Of a DNA stretch of 64,000 bases, positions 25,384 through 37,969 are shown piece after piece. Source of the DNA: Isoetes taiwanensis (Eukaryota > Streptophyta > Lycopodiopsida > Isoetales > Isoetaceae); assembly GCA_021234155.1 (NCBI GenBank), contig JAJEKV010000084.1, forward strand, positions 3,041,702 to 3,105,701, read 5' to 3'. The first letter of the stretch is position 1. Each line of letters opens with the position of its first letter. A model generated the notes under the pieces. It was not told the origin of the DNA, did no database searches, and worked only from the letters and a program-made list of their open reading frames with translations. A program made the position numbers and the translations under genes.

Positions 25384-25767
25384 TTAGGGTTTTGTCCACA
25401 CTCTCTCACTAGGGTTTTGCATCGAGGGCCCAAATTCTTGTATCAACGATGTTTTTGAGTCCCCATTTTGGATTCTAAGCGTTCAAAATATCTTCGAAGC
25501 AATACTTCTCTCTTGCCTATTCTCTCACTAGGGTTTTGCATCTAGGGCCCAAATTGTTGTGTTAATGAGTCCCACTTTTGGATTCTAAGCATTCAAAACA
25601 TATTTGAAGCAACACTTCTCCTTACCTATTCTCTCACTAGGGTTTTTGCTTCTAGGGCCCATATTGTTGTGTCAACAATAGTTTTGAGCCCTCATTTTGG
25701 ATTCCAAGCGTCGAAAACATCTTTGAAGCAACACTTCTCTTTTGCCTATTCTCTTACTAGGGTTTTT
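25384..25767 (+). repeat. Tandem telo-box repeats, copy B
   Basis: Same four-repeat array, ending 23 bases before the ATG at 25791. Confidence 0.7.
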
Positions 25768-25790
25768 GCTTCCTCGACCTCCAAGCAACC

Positions 25791-26070
25791 ATGGCCACTT
25801 GTGAAAGCCCCCTGCCCTGACCCGCACCTTGAGGGTGACATCCCCCCTCAAGCCACAACCGAAGCCCAAGCCCAACCCCAGCCCTCCAGACCCAGTCGTG
25901 CCAAGGCACGCCCACAACCTGTTGGCCCCTGGCATGACGAGCCCGCCTGGGAGAACCAAGTGGATGGGCCGCCCCTAAAACGACGTCGACCAGACGGCAA
26001 GGACAAGGAAGAAGCCTCTTCCATGAGGAAAGAGGCATGGGCCAAAGCTCAATCAACAAGGTCAGCCTGA
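25791..26070 (+). CDS. Proline-rich hypothetical ORF, copy B
   Basis: An extra C near 25817 closes the ATG frame after MATCESPLP. The shifted frame then stays open through RPQPVGPWHDEPAWENQ, PPLKRRRPDGKDKEEASS and KAQSTRSA-stop. The copies together suggest one Pro-rich, then basic, peptide of about 93 residues. Function unknown. Confidence 0.35.
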
Positions 26071-26342
26071 CAGGCTATTGATAGTGGCTCGTTTATTGGA
26101 GTGGCTCAAGCCCTCCAATAAACCAAGCATTGGCAGAGGCTGAGAAACAACTCGAGTTCCTTATTTTCAGCTTAGCAAGATTTGGTAAAACGTTTATTAT
26201 TATTATTACTAACATTTCAAACGCCATGTTGATATGTTATGAGCGTGCTTTCCTCTTATTTAATGAGCCCAGAAGAGACGGCTTCTAAAAATTACTTACA
26301 AACCCAGTTTTAAAGTGGAAATTATTTAACCACAGTTACGCT

Positions 26343-29300
26343 TCAGCTCAAATTTCTTCCCCCAATAGCTTGTCGTAAATAGTCTCTTGCCTCATAATAT
26401 CTTCCAGCACCTTCGTACAAACTACAAACTACACTTTCTAGATGGGAATCCTTTTCCAATCCACTCCTCAGTCGTTCATACAAAGCTATCCCTTCCTCAA
26501 ATTTACCGTTCTCTTGCAGAACTTTCAAAATGCTTCGATGACAACATGAATCCCTTGCAAGGCCAGATTTTTCCATTTCAAAATACACTCTCAATGCATC
26601 TCTGACCAAACCAGCATTCCCTAATGCAAGGACGACTGCATTATAATGCCTTATGTCTGGAATTATACCAAAGGATTGCATATCAAGAAAGAGTTTTTCT
26701 GCCAAATAGCCCTCTCTTCTCCTAGTGCATGCAGTGAGTAATATGAGGTATGTGACTGGAGTCGGCGCAAAGCCCTGTTGTCGCATTTGAAAGAGTACTT
26801 GCTGAGCTTCTTTAAACAAGCCAGCTAGGGCATAGGCTTCCATCAAGTTGTTATATGCCACCTGATAATATAAGAAAAAGAGTTTAATCCTATGGGATAA
26901 ACTGTTTAACACAATCAAGACAGTTAATGCAAGCAGAAACATAAACCTATACAACCATAAGTGTTTTATTCCAGGGCGCATTTGACATATGGCAAGAAAA
27001 GGTAAAAACCTCATGTAATTTAAACCCTTTCTTCTGTATTTCCTGGAATAAATCGGCAGCCTGCTTATATAAGCCTGCACAGCAAAAACCAAAGTGAAAC
27101 TTAAATTGACAAATGGGCAGGAAGAAAAACAATGGATAAACCTACAAGGCACCAAATTTTTACTTGCTGTCCTTTACCACAAATACCAGGAGAAGTGGAC
27201 TTCCAGTCAATATTATAAAGTTCGTGACAAGTTATTCCAAATTCTCAATCTTATTAAGTTCTCGCATTAAACAAGTTTCCAGATTCTCAATCTTATTAAA
27301 TTCTCATACAAGATAAAATCACATGCAAATTAAAGAACATCTCAAAGGTACGCAGTGCCTATACCTGCTTTTGCGTAGCATTTTATCATTTGAGCATAGA
27401 TCTTTTCATCCAGCTCACAACCAGAGCCCCTCAATGTTGTGAAAAGGTTTATTGCTTTCCTTGTTTGACCACATTTAGTAAAAACACTGCATTATTAAAG
27501 ACAGTAAAATTGAATACCTTCATTTAGTTGTTCAATAAGGGCAAAGCAATCTTTTACACAAAAAACCTTATCATGATATCATATGTCCTAAGTGATGCAG
27601 GAACTGCGGCAGTTTGCATGCCTGAATAGATTTTTATGGCTTCCATTAGTCTCCCTGCAGTAATAAGACTGATCAAACATTTATTTTTACAGAAGAAAAT
27701 GGAAAATTCAGACCAGGTTCAAGTTAACACACCAGCACGAAGAGCAGCTTTCATGATAACATTATATGCCGCAGTATCAAGAATCAAGCCACTACTCTCT
27801 ATATTCAGCAGGAGGGCATCCAGCTCCTTCAACATTCCTACCGCATGCATAGTCCCCAATTAACTTCAAGCAACTGATAACACTTTTGTATTAAAAACAA
27901 AACCAGACTTACCCCCTTTGCTGTATATATTCACCACTGTACTCAAGAGCACAGTGTCTTGTAAAATACGAGATTCCTCTATGCCTTGTATGCAAGCAAT
28001 TGCTTCTTCTAACTTGTTGCACTTCATATACATACTAACCATAGAATTTAGGATGAAATTACTAGGCACATGCTCATTCTTGAATAAACCATCAAACAAA
28101 CTCTTTGCTCTTTCATACTGGTGAGTGTTTCCATAGAGAACGCAATCAGATGACCAATTGTTTCCTCACTTTGCTTGAACCCCTTTTGAGCAGCTAACCA
28201 ACAAAAATATTCAGCTTGAAGGATTTCCCCTGCAATATTTAATAATTATGCAACCCTTAAAATTTAGATGTACAACTAATTTATAAATTAAAAGGCAATA
28301 AAAGAAATTACTAACCAGCTTTAATGAGGACAAAAATAAGCTGATTATATAGTCCATCATCAAAAGCATAGGCCCCATCTTTCAAGTGATTTAGCAACTG
28401 CATTGCCTGATCACGCTTAGCAAACTTAAAATACAGTTTCACCATTTGAATCACAGCAATGCCATCAACTTCAGCATACTTGGTAAAAACATTTTCTGCT
28501 TCCATCAGACGACCATTTTCGCCATATGCAGTTAACATCGTTGTCAGTATTATACCATTTGGGAAATATCCTTCTTGTTGCATATCTGCAAGAACCATGC
28601 CAGCTTTGTCGACCATGTTGGCTTTACAATACAGTTTAATGATTGTCCCATACAACACTTCATCAGGCTTGACTGAAGACCGCCTCATAAGTGCAAACAA
28701 CTTTTCTGCCTCTTCAAAGAGATCATTATCTGCATACAAGTTTAGCATATTACTAAAAGCATTCATGTCTGCAGTACCAAGCTCGAGCATTATGTCTAAC
28801 ACTTTAGAAGCCTTTGTTATATTCCCAACCTTTGCAAAACAAACGAGAAAAATGCTCCAGGCTCTATTTGGAACTGTAAAGCCCTTTTTAAGGAGTTCTT
28901 CCAGAACGCGCACTGCCTCTTCATGCAGTGCACGTTTTAAATACATGTGGGCCATCACAAGGTAAGTACTTGCATCTATAAGAAGCCCAAGCTGGTTTAC
29001 CTCCCTAAATAGCTGCTCAGCTTCTTCATAAAGCCCAGCCTTGCCATATATAGTAATGATTGTAGTATACACCACCTCATCTGCTGGACACCCACTCTTT
29101 ACCATCTCAGAAAATATTGATGCTGCGAGTTCATAGTTTCCAGCTTTATCACAGAGGTGCAACATAGATGAATAAGTGACCTTGTTTGGGCTTATCCCCT
29201 GCAACTTCATAGCTTGGAATGCTGCAAGTGCATCCTGGTATTTTTCTAGTTTCTCCATCATTTTAATAGCCATGTTATACACAATTTCATCAGGATAATC

Positions 29301-30420
29301 TTCAAACACTTTCAAACCTTCCACAAACTTTCCTAATGTCTTGTAGATGCCAATCATAAGAACAAAAGTTTGAGGAAGTGGCTGCACGTTTGCTTCAATG
29401 ATATCCTCCCAAAGAAGGTTGGCTTCATGCAGTCTTGAAGCTTTCTTAAGGGATGAGATCATCATAGTAAAAACGATAACAGAAGGCAGCAAACCTCGTT
29501 CTCGCATTGCCTCGTATATGAAAAGCATGTCATCAACATGTCCCCATTTCCTATACGCTAAGACCATGGAGCTAAGACCATGGAGGTAAACGCCACTTCA
29601 TCTGGTTCACACCCAGAATCCACCATCTCCTTCAGAATTCCCTCTGCCAGTGCCAGCTTTCCGGCTTCCCCATATATTCTGAGAAGTATCGTGTATGCAA
29701 TGACACTTGGAATGTACCACATCTGCATCACCCCAACTGTATTTAGTTTCTTGCAACCAAATATATGAAGGAAAAAATTGCGTTCTGAAGGAAGAATCTT
29801 AGTCAAAATATGCCTTTTGAGAGAAGATGAAGAAGAACGTTTACCTGCAGTTTCATCCACTCAAAAAACTCTTGTGCTTGTTTCCAATTTTTCTGCTCCT
29901 TGAGCACCACACACATGTCTCTGAATGAGAGCTTGCCAATCCAAGGTGCCATTACATGTCGAATGTTGTAAGACCCGGAAGGTTCAGATGCAAGGCGCCG
30001 TACTCTAGCTATGGCTGACTGCACCAAGACTCTATACCTTTCAGGCCAGCGCGAATACCCACCTTCTGAATGGTACTGCTCCATTTCTTCTGGAGTTCGA
30101 CGGATCCACTTTGTAGCCTTAGCTTGGCTTCCCTGATTCTTACGAAGCTGGCTTTCCCAAGCCTGGCGCTGTTGAATAATTCGGCGAGCTCCATCATCAG
30201 TTGGAGGGCGTCTGATTCTTCTACGTCTTTGATCCCTTCTGGAAATCCAATCACCATGTTTGCCATCGCTCAGCTTCCAACGCTCACCTTCAACGTCCAA
30301 ATTTTGGCACTTTACTTGAACTCTGCTATTATAGAAAACATGAGATGGGCGATGGCGAGTGAAGAATAGATGGGAAGTGCGACCTACAGATGGATACTGG
30401 GGATGATGAGTAACCTGCAT
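26343..30420 (-). CDS. EMB976: EMB976-type PPR protein, copy B
   Basis: Exons 29845-30420, 28316-29722, 27913-28229, 27733-27837, 27567-27654, 27365-27486, 27010-27074 and 26343-26861. Exon 1 is the cleanest of the three copies and is open from the ATG for 192 codons. It gives a basic, Ser-poor leader, then LSDGKHGDW, DDGARRIIQQRQ, RKNQGSQAKATKWIRRTPEE and LSFRDMCVVLKEQKNWKQ, which are signature segments of Arabidopsis EMB976 (At5g27270), a P-class PPR protein needed for embryo development and predicted organellar. The last exon is also intact. Problems: an 18-base loss in exon 2 (MQVAGH missing, still in frame), a 14-base duplication near 29570 that breaks the frame, and two extra bases in exon 3. 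Confidence 0.85.
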
Positions 30421-31065
30421 AGGTAACGGACGGTTTATCCCATCCTACATATTCCTGCATATTGTTCGGGCATATTGTACTATACTAAGATCTGGAAACC
30501 CAATGGGGTGTATTATGGTTTGGGGTGTATGTAGAATTTTTTCCACCACTAATCTTGTAGGATATTCCCCCTAGAGGCATGCGGGGCATTGGCCTGAAAG
30601 GAAGATGTGGTCAAACAGCCATGTTTTGACCCCATCGAATCAATAGAGACAAGAAATCAAATTCAATGGTTGTCAACTAAATCGACAAGAGTAAATACAG
30701 GCACAGAAACATTAGCTGCTAATCCATCTTGTAAAAACAAGTTTGACAAAGAGATTGAAGGGGAATTGAATTGTAGCTGGCGGGAAGCACAATGAACTGC
30801 AAGTAGACTTGAGCAGCTGATGGATAATCTCAAATTAGCTCCTTAATGGCATTAAAACCTTTATCTGCTATTTTCCATCAAAACTTCCAGTATACAAATT
30901 GCAGTCAGTAACAAATGAATATCTGCCCAGCAATAAAGTAAGTTGTCCTCAACGAATGCATGTGAATTGTGTCTTTGTAACAATCTGCAAGAGAGATATC
31001 CAGCAACACACGCACCAAATCCAGCTCATTAAAGAAGTTTCCACTATAGATGAAAACGAAACTTT

Positions 31066-31420
31066 GTATATCTCAAGCGAGATGTGGTTAATCATTAACC
31101 ACTGATTAATCTGGCCATCCGATATCAACCAGGTGGTTAATGTGGCCAAAAAACCAGGCTTCAAACTGCGGCGGTGGGCAGGGGGGGGGGGCGAAATTTC
31201 AATCAACTGGTTCTTGCTGCTCATGGGCAATTTGATTCGCTCTAAAAACCATGCCAATCGCTTTTATGCTAGATTGATGAAGAGAGGAAGAGATTTGAGG
31301 CAAAATAGTGTCGGATCGACCAAAAAATACCTAAAAACAGTTGGTTCTTGGGCTTCAAACTGTGTTGCGCTTCATGGCTGATACACTGACCACATTAACC
31401 GCATCTCGCTTGAGATATAC
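31066..31420. mobile_element. Inverted-repeat (MITE-like) element, copy B
   Basis: The ends GTATATCTCAAGCGAGATG and its reverse complement face each other 355 bases apart, extended by GGTTAAT on both sides. An internal GGTTAATCATTAACC palindrome adjoins the left end. No flanking target duplication was found. Confidence 0.6.
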
Positions 31421-32889
31421 GGGCTGCCGATGAAAATGACAGACAAAGGAATTTGCCGCAAGGCCTCAACAACACATATCAACGAAGCAAGATTTAAGCT
31501 TGGCTTGGCTAAAACTAAACCAGCAAAGAACACTCAAATCCTTGGCCTCAAACTCAATGATGCCGGAAAAGAATTTACTTCAAACCAAAGAAACAACGCC
31601 CTCTACGAATGGCAAAATGGAGATAGAAAGGCATGTGCAAGAGCACCACGCGCCCATCCACCCCTGGACTACCAACACCAAAGCCCAGAAAACACAAAAA
31701 AAAAAAAAAAAAATACAATCCGTAGCACTACTCCTCCTTGGCCGTAATCGAGGGATCAAGCGTCAGCATTTACTATATTTATATACCAATATGCCCACAT
31801 ACCATACACAATCATATGTAATAAATATATTGTTCATGACCTTGCGATGTTTATTTAGTGTAATTGGTTTAGTATTTTACGTTGGGCTGTATACAAAATC
31901 ATATATTGATTTTAGGGTCTGCATTTTTTGCCCTGGATTTTCATGGCAAGGGTTGGGTGTTGGCATCGCAGAAATATCAGCATGTTGCGTCTATTGGCAG
32001 GTTGCATAGGCAGATCAAGGCTAGTCGTCTATTGGCAGGTCGCCCAGGTAGATCTACCAGGCTATATGGTGGTTTCTTGCCAATTTTCTTTTCTTGCATC
32101 CTCTTTTTTTAGCTTGTTGTGTAAAAAGGGAGTAGTAAATTTATGGTTCTTCAGAGAAATTTGGGGTGAAGCTCAGTATGATGCTCACACCATGATCTGA
32201 AATCTGCAAGTGAGAACAGTTAGCAGAACTAGAAGATGGTATTTTCATGGCAGCTATACCTGTCATTGCTAATGGTCGTTTGGAATCACCGCAAGCGACC
32301 AATATTTTGTAGGTTGGTGTACTAGGCGTAGTAATGAATTTGTGGATAAGCCCTTAATAGTTTGATTCTCAACTAGATGCCATTCGCTAGTTTCACATTA
32401 GATAAATCCATAGGCGCCCATTTGTTTGTTCTTGCATCTTTATTTTTCTTGGCCTTTAAAGAAAGTGTTTCTGCCACGTCCACATTCTTGAGAGGGGATG
32501 GAACAAACAGGTTATGTTTGAAGGCAGAGGAGTAGAAGGTGTAACCATTTTGTCAAATTATTTTCCTATATTGTTCTCTTATCCTTAAAACACCGAAGTT
32601 CACCATTTCAAATGGATTCAAGAATAAACGGACAACATTCAAGTAATAGAGGTAGATTGAGTACATGAAGATGATAAGAGCAAGAGTATGGATCTAGGCA
32701 GAGCGCCATTGCATAAATTGGAAGAGATGCAATAGAGCTGGCTGCTTGGGGGGCGGAGAAAAGAAGAAAGCAAAGTAGATAGATCTAGGATGTGTTACTT
32801 GCGGAGGTGGAAAGCCCTTAGTGGGTTTTCTTTATGCATTTGCTTTCATCACCCAAGGCGCACCGCCCAATTCATAAGCATAGCTCCAA

Positions 32890-33495
32890 TGCATGAGCAG
32901 CAGCGCCACCACCTCGATAATTACACCATTGCTCTACACAAGACGCTTCAGGTCTTCAACGGCCAAATGCTTCTAATTTCCTCCAATTCTAAATTGAAGT
33001 TTGCAACTTCGTGGTGGTCCGTTGGTCTTTAGAACAATTGGACCATGTTTTTACACCTTTGATTAACTTGGAAGCGGTATGTAACATCATTACTTTGTCA
33101 TTTTAATTGTCCTCTAGCATGTTAATTTTTTGTCTCTACATAGATCGATGTTTAGACACCAATCTAATGCATAAAGCTTCTATACAATCGCATTTGGAGT
33201 TCATCCAAAATCAAACAACATATCATCTGAGAGGACTTAAGGTTGGAAATGACATTCAAAAGAATCTGGTGGGAGTTTGCTATGATGCTCACCATATCAA
33301 GTTTAGATTTCCACAAGCTTATGCAATGCCTTTACTTAGCTGGAGCATTATAGAGTATAGCTACAAGTATGAAGCAAGAGGGGAATTTTCGGATGTGAAG
33401 GAGCTAATGAGATGGGGATTGGAGTACCTACGAAAGACTCAAACACTTCAGGCACAAATTGATACTAGTATGATCCACATGCACGTGGAACTCGG
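32890..33495 (+). pseudogene. GH9 endo-1,4-beta-glucanase fragment, copy C
   Basis: Same relic. The second piece is the longest open one: it reads through LVGVCYDAHHIKFRFPQAYA to MRWGLEYLRKTQTLQAQID, with CGA where copy A has the TGA stop. The catalytic DAGD is still lost and the C-terminal three quarters are absent, so the conclusion of a truncated pseudogene does not change. Confidence 0.72.
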
Positions 33496-33881
33496 GTAAG
33501 TCTTGCCCCTTCTCGATGACTGTCAGCCAGGCCTTTTCGGCTACAAATATATATGTTGACTATATGTTTGTCGCCGATATTGCTGGTCGCTAGCGTGGGC
33601 CAACTTTCTCTGCAGCCAAGAGACTCAAGCAATGGGCGCAATCTCACGGTTCTAAGTCATAATCATTTTGGACTATCTAAAATTTAAATACAATGCAGAT
33701 AAAGAATTATATTGTATTAGTTTTATGGAGATAAATATATTGTATTAGTTTTATCTTTGGGCGTGCATTGTCTTTCTATTTTTAGGACTGTTATTTTTAT
33801 TTTGTCAATGCAATTATATGATTGCTGATACGTATTTCTCTTCGTGTGACATGTACATTAGTAAAAGGCAAGTGATTAGCT

Positions 33882-34980
33882 ATGGTGGTGGGCAGACCTC
33901 TAAGTGTTGTATGCAAGGAACTGGCTCGGGAAAATTGGCCGTTTCTTGTGGGTTTTGGAGTTACTCTGGGTCTCGTAACCAAGCTTTCTCTTTCGCTAAA
34001 TCGTAATACTTTTTCCACTCCCCTTATAACTCAGCCGACTTTTAGCTTATTTTTAATTCGCTGCTTGTTATGATGCAGCTGCAGATGCGCAGAAGTCTCC
34101 CTTTGTAAACAAGAATGCACACAGTGTACTGCACCTCTTGCTTTTCTCGCGATTAAATGTGTGATTTTATTTTTACTAGAACAAGCTAATTCAATGCTTC
34201 ATACAGATTTATAGAGCTTGCTTGACTTCTAATCGTACCATTTAATGCTTGTGATTCAGTTTTTGGAATTGAAAATGTTGTCGTCTTCATTTTGTAGTAT
34301 GTCTTTAAGGCTTGTTTTAATAAACTTCAATTGTCCCTGTGATTGCGGTTTAGTGGAGAAACTGTGATAAGCTAATATGTTTATCCTTAACTTCTTATCT
34401 GGTGTCTATTACAAATTTGCGATTTAGTGGAGAAAATAAGCTAATATTTCTATGTGAACTTCTTATCCGTGTCTATTACAAATTATGTGCATTGTTTGCG
34501 GAAGATCTAAAAAGTTGCGACTTCTCTTTCATGAGTCTAGTTATCCATTATCTTTGGCCGGTGTAAGACTTAAATCACCCAATGAGGCTTTTACAGATGA
34601 ATTGCATTTCCATTTTAGTGTCTTTATCTCTGGTTTAAAACTTTCAACTAGGCCAATGTTACCATTACCCGCACACGTAATAGAAAGCTGCGCTTTTTTA
34701 TGCATAGAAGTATGTAGATTTCTCTTGACCAGACTGCAATATAAAGTTCACTGGAAGTATACAAATTCACTCCTGTACTTTTGTAATCCCAAGACACTTT
34801 ATGCGGGAGCTCCTTAACCTAGTTGGTTTGGGCTGAACTTCATTTATCCACGTTCAAGAATGTGGGGACAGATGTGTGGAAAATGCAGAATGACTAATGC
34901 TTGGTTGATAATTAGAAATATATGGTGGAATTGTTATTCTAGGTACTAATACTACCTTTCATTGTGTGTTTTGCGGATAA
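33882..34980 (+). CDS. ATP synthase 6 kDa subunit, copy C
   Basis: Exons 33882-34002, 34079-34124 and 34977-34980. Exon 1 is identical in frame to copy A. Exon 2 reads ADAQKSPFVNKNAH (Ala for Glu against copy A). Two splice positions look wrong: the second donor is CACAG|TGTACT with one extra T, and the last acceptor is TTTTGCGG where copy A has TTTTGCAG. Both are single-base departures at the kind of site where the copies disagree generally, so I treat this as a probable intact gene with base errors; it would be non-functional if the sequence is literally right. Confidence 0.7.
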
Positions 34981-35171
34981 GCATGATTGTAGATAAGCCC
35001 TGTTTGCTACCAAAGGCGGCGGGCTCGATCTTTCTTTGTCGTTACATGTACTCGGGAATTGTAATAATGTGAGGGGGTAACTTATGTGTATGATCTTTAA
35101 TAATTTTCAACAATCATAACTTTGTTATGAAATGAAATGGTTCTAGACGATATGATACATTTCGTGTGGGA

Positions 35172-35203
<32 letters not shown>

Positions 35204-35205
<2 letters not shown>

Positions 35206-37965
35206 ATATATCCACCTACGGATTTAGGATTTTCAAATGTGTTTATCCACCAAATTACGCACAAGACCAAATTCAGAATTAGCGGTCACTCCCCTCACCG
35301 TCTTTAAAATCAAATGCCAAAGTGGTCGTTGTTCCACTATTTTTGCCTAGAAATAGAACACGAAAACTGTAAAAAAGAAAGGTAAAGGGCTACAAAAGCA
35401 CATACGTGAAAACATTCTAAAACAAGTTTTGCGGCCGTCAAGAAAGCCCAAACACATGCTACTAAACTCAAGAAGGCATGGACACATGCAAGCATGCTAC
35501 TAAACTCAAGAACACAATTGGTAACAAGCCTGGGTAAGTGGTCACAAATATCATGCTTGGTTTGTCATTTTTTTCGACGGCGTATTTTGCTTATGCCATG
35601 TGGCATGGGCCAATATCCTGAAATCCTAATCTTGCGTATGAAAATTTCTAGTTTGTTGATCCACTTTACAAAATAGAAATAGGTTCACACTTTTTTGCTG
35701 GGGGCAATAGCTTATTGCCATGTGGCAGGTCTCTACAATGCAAAATTGAAAATGAATAAGGGTGTATCCCTCGGCAATTTCAAACAGCACGTATCAGGTC
35801 CTAGCTACCAGTTTGTGAGACCACCATTCTCATTGCACCTATGATTTGTTTTAACTAGTTCTGACAAAAACTAGGAAGAGGACAAATGAAATCAGGAAGA
35901 GGATAAACTAAATCTTGCTACAGAACAAACCCAATTCTGATTTAGGGTATTTAGAAGCTTTCAAATCCATTTGAATTGGAGTTCCAAACCTGTGCCATAT
36001 CAACAAAATCAAACTCCAGGTGCGGAATGGGAATGCTACTCCCATGCCTGTAACTTACAAGGTGTCACAGTTACCGGCCCTTTTTGGGCGTAATGGGGAT
36101 GCACCCTAACCCCATCTTGCATGACTGGTTCTCTAGGTAGCATTTTTCTTAGGGTTGTCACTGCCGCACTATTCTTGCAGCAAAGTTTTTGCACTGTTTT
36201 TCGAGCAAAGTTCTTCCTTAGGGTTGTTATAGCCACACTGTTCTTTGAGTTCTTGGCAGAGTTTTCGCAGGGCAGGCATAAGCTTTTGCTTTACTGTTTC
36301 TTTCTGACGATCAGAATGTATATGGCTCAATAGCATTTTCTTCTAAAGCTGCATTGTCTATAGAGCTTCATAACCCGGAGTATGAACAAACTGAGATAAA
36401 AGTTTCGCAGGACAGGGCAAAATCTTTGCAATTTTCCTCGGATCTGCTTAATAAGGATCGGATCTTCGCCAACTATTCAAGAGCTCTGTAGAAATTGTGA
36501 GGAAAAAAAAGGATGGAGGGGTTCCCTATTTTGCACGGTAATGGCATTTCTTCTGCCATATCCGTTTATCCAGTGGGCTGCTCCTGCTCTTGGCTACCGC
36601 TAGTCGCAGTAGCCATCAGATAAATAGCAGTAGCTAAAGAACAACTATTCGCCATAGTCACAAAAGGTAAAGTATATTTCGTCATAGCCATGAAAGGCAA
36701 ACAAAGATCCACATCCATGAATATCAAGTGCCTGATTCAAATAATTTAATGTATTGTAATGTAATATATTCACAATAGAGGGAACCTGGGAGGTGGTGGC
36801 ACTAGGCAATTCAAATTAGGTGCTAGGGTTGCTACGGACGTCATACTTGGGATAGGTTCAATACTCCATACGTTTTATATGCAATACGTATTATTCATAT
36901 GATACGGCACAAATTTATAAATTAGAAAAATATGAACTTACCTTCCTCCTTCCATCTGTGCTCCTCATACCACAGGCCTTGCATTCTAAGCTTCAATAGA
37001 ATTATGTAGAATTCAAACTAGCATCTTTTTTTATAATCATGGACTTCTGTTCTTTATCTAAGCTATCAACATAGCCATGATGAATGGTCCAAGAAAGCTT
37101 TGAATAACAACTCCATATAGCAGGATGGAAGACTAACAGCTCCTAATGTTGAACAAGCTTGGCTGCGATGCCTTGTGCCTGCATCTGTGTTAGTAAGTCA
37201 CAATGAGTGTAAGACTAAAAAGATTGTCAAATAACAAGATTGTGGCTTATGTAATCATGCCAAAAACATGAGAGAATAGGCTTTAAACAAGCATTCAAGA
37301 ATGCATAGGACCCATCATACCACACAAGAGCTCTTCCCAATCTTCTATAAATGAGAATTTACTGCTTAGGTCCAAAAATGTGACATGTACTTGGTTGTAG
37401 ACAAATGCCAGGACGTTGCCATCCTTGTTGTGAGCATCAAACGTGCTTGAAGAACTCTTCTAGGTCCTGTGAACTGCATTTTTTTCCATCTTCTCTTTAC
37501 ATAAATGCTTAAAATGAGAGCCAAAATGAGAAGACAACAGTAATAAGAAACCTAAACTATGTATAAAAAGCAAAACATATATGAAGGCCTAAACCCTTGC
37601 CCGGAATTAGCTTCTTCAAACTAAAAACTAGTCTAATCCACTCCCAAACTTTATGGTTCCATGGTTCAGGCCAAGAAACACATTGTTGAAGCTGAAACAG
37701 AGATAAACCTTTGGCAATGCACTTGTATGGTAAGAGGCGAATCAAGCTCATATCAGATAAGAAGTGTAGAGATTTAGGCGAATGAGACGAATCTTTCCAT
37801 AGTCCTCTTGGCGACTCCAAGCTGGGGGGGGGGCCTCCACCGTCGAAATGTTGGCGAACCCCTAAAAAAAAATTAATACAGAGCCTACTCAACATTCGTA
37901 TCCACTTTTCAAGAAACCCCTAAATATAGCATCTTTGCAAAGATTCGCCTCTTAAGGGAAACCCT
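35204..37965. other. Gene-poor stretch of copy C
   Basis: Equivalent of 4648-7430, with the same landmarks and no gene seen. Confidence 0.6.
36847..36920 (+). mobile_element. hAT-type element end, fragment, copy C
   Basis: Same fragment as at 6303 in copy A. Confidence 0.65.
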
Positions 37966-37969
37966 GGTC

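Larger units (their letters stand above)
16703..32005. repeat. Tandem 15.3-kb unit, copy B
   Basis: Second copy, joined directly to copy A at the sequence around TCTATTGGCG. About 16700-19700 is rich in small indels, while the PPR region (26343-30420) reads nearly cleanly. Copy-specific larger changes are an 18-base loss and a 14-base duplication in the long PPR exon. Confidence 0.95.

Noticed and set aside
25757-26059. Minus-strand frames opposite the Pro-rich ORF
   Set aside because: GC-rich shadow frames; the plus strand has the ATG context, and neither minus frame has a domain.
28459-28965. 168-residue plus-strand frame (also at 43769-44278)
   Set aside because: Antisense shadow of the long PPR exon.
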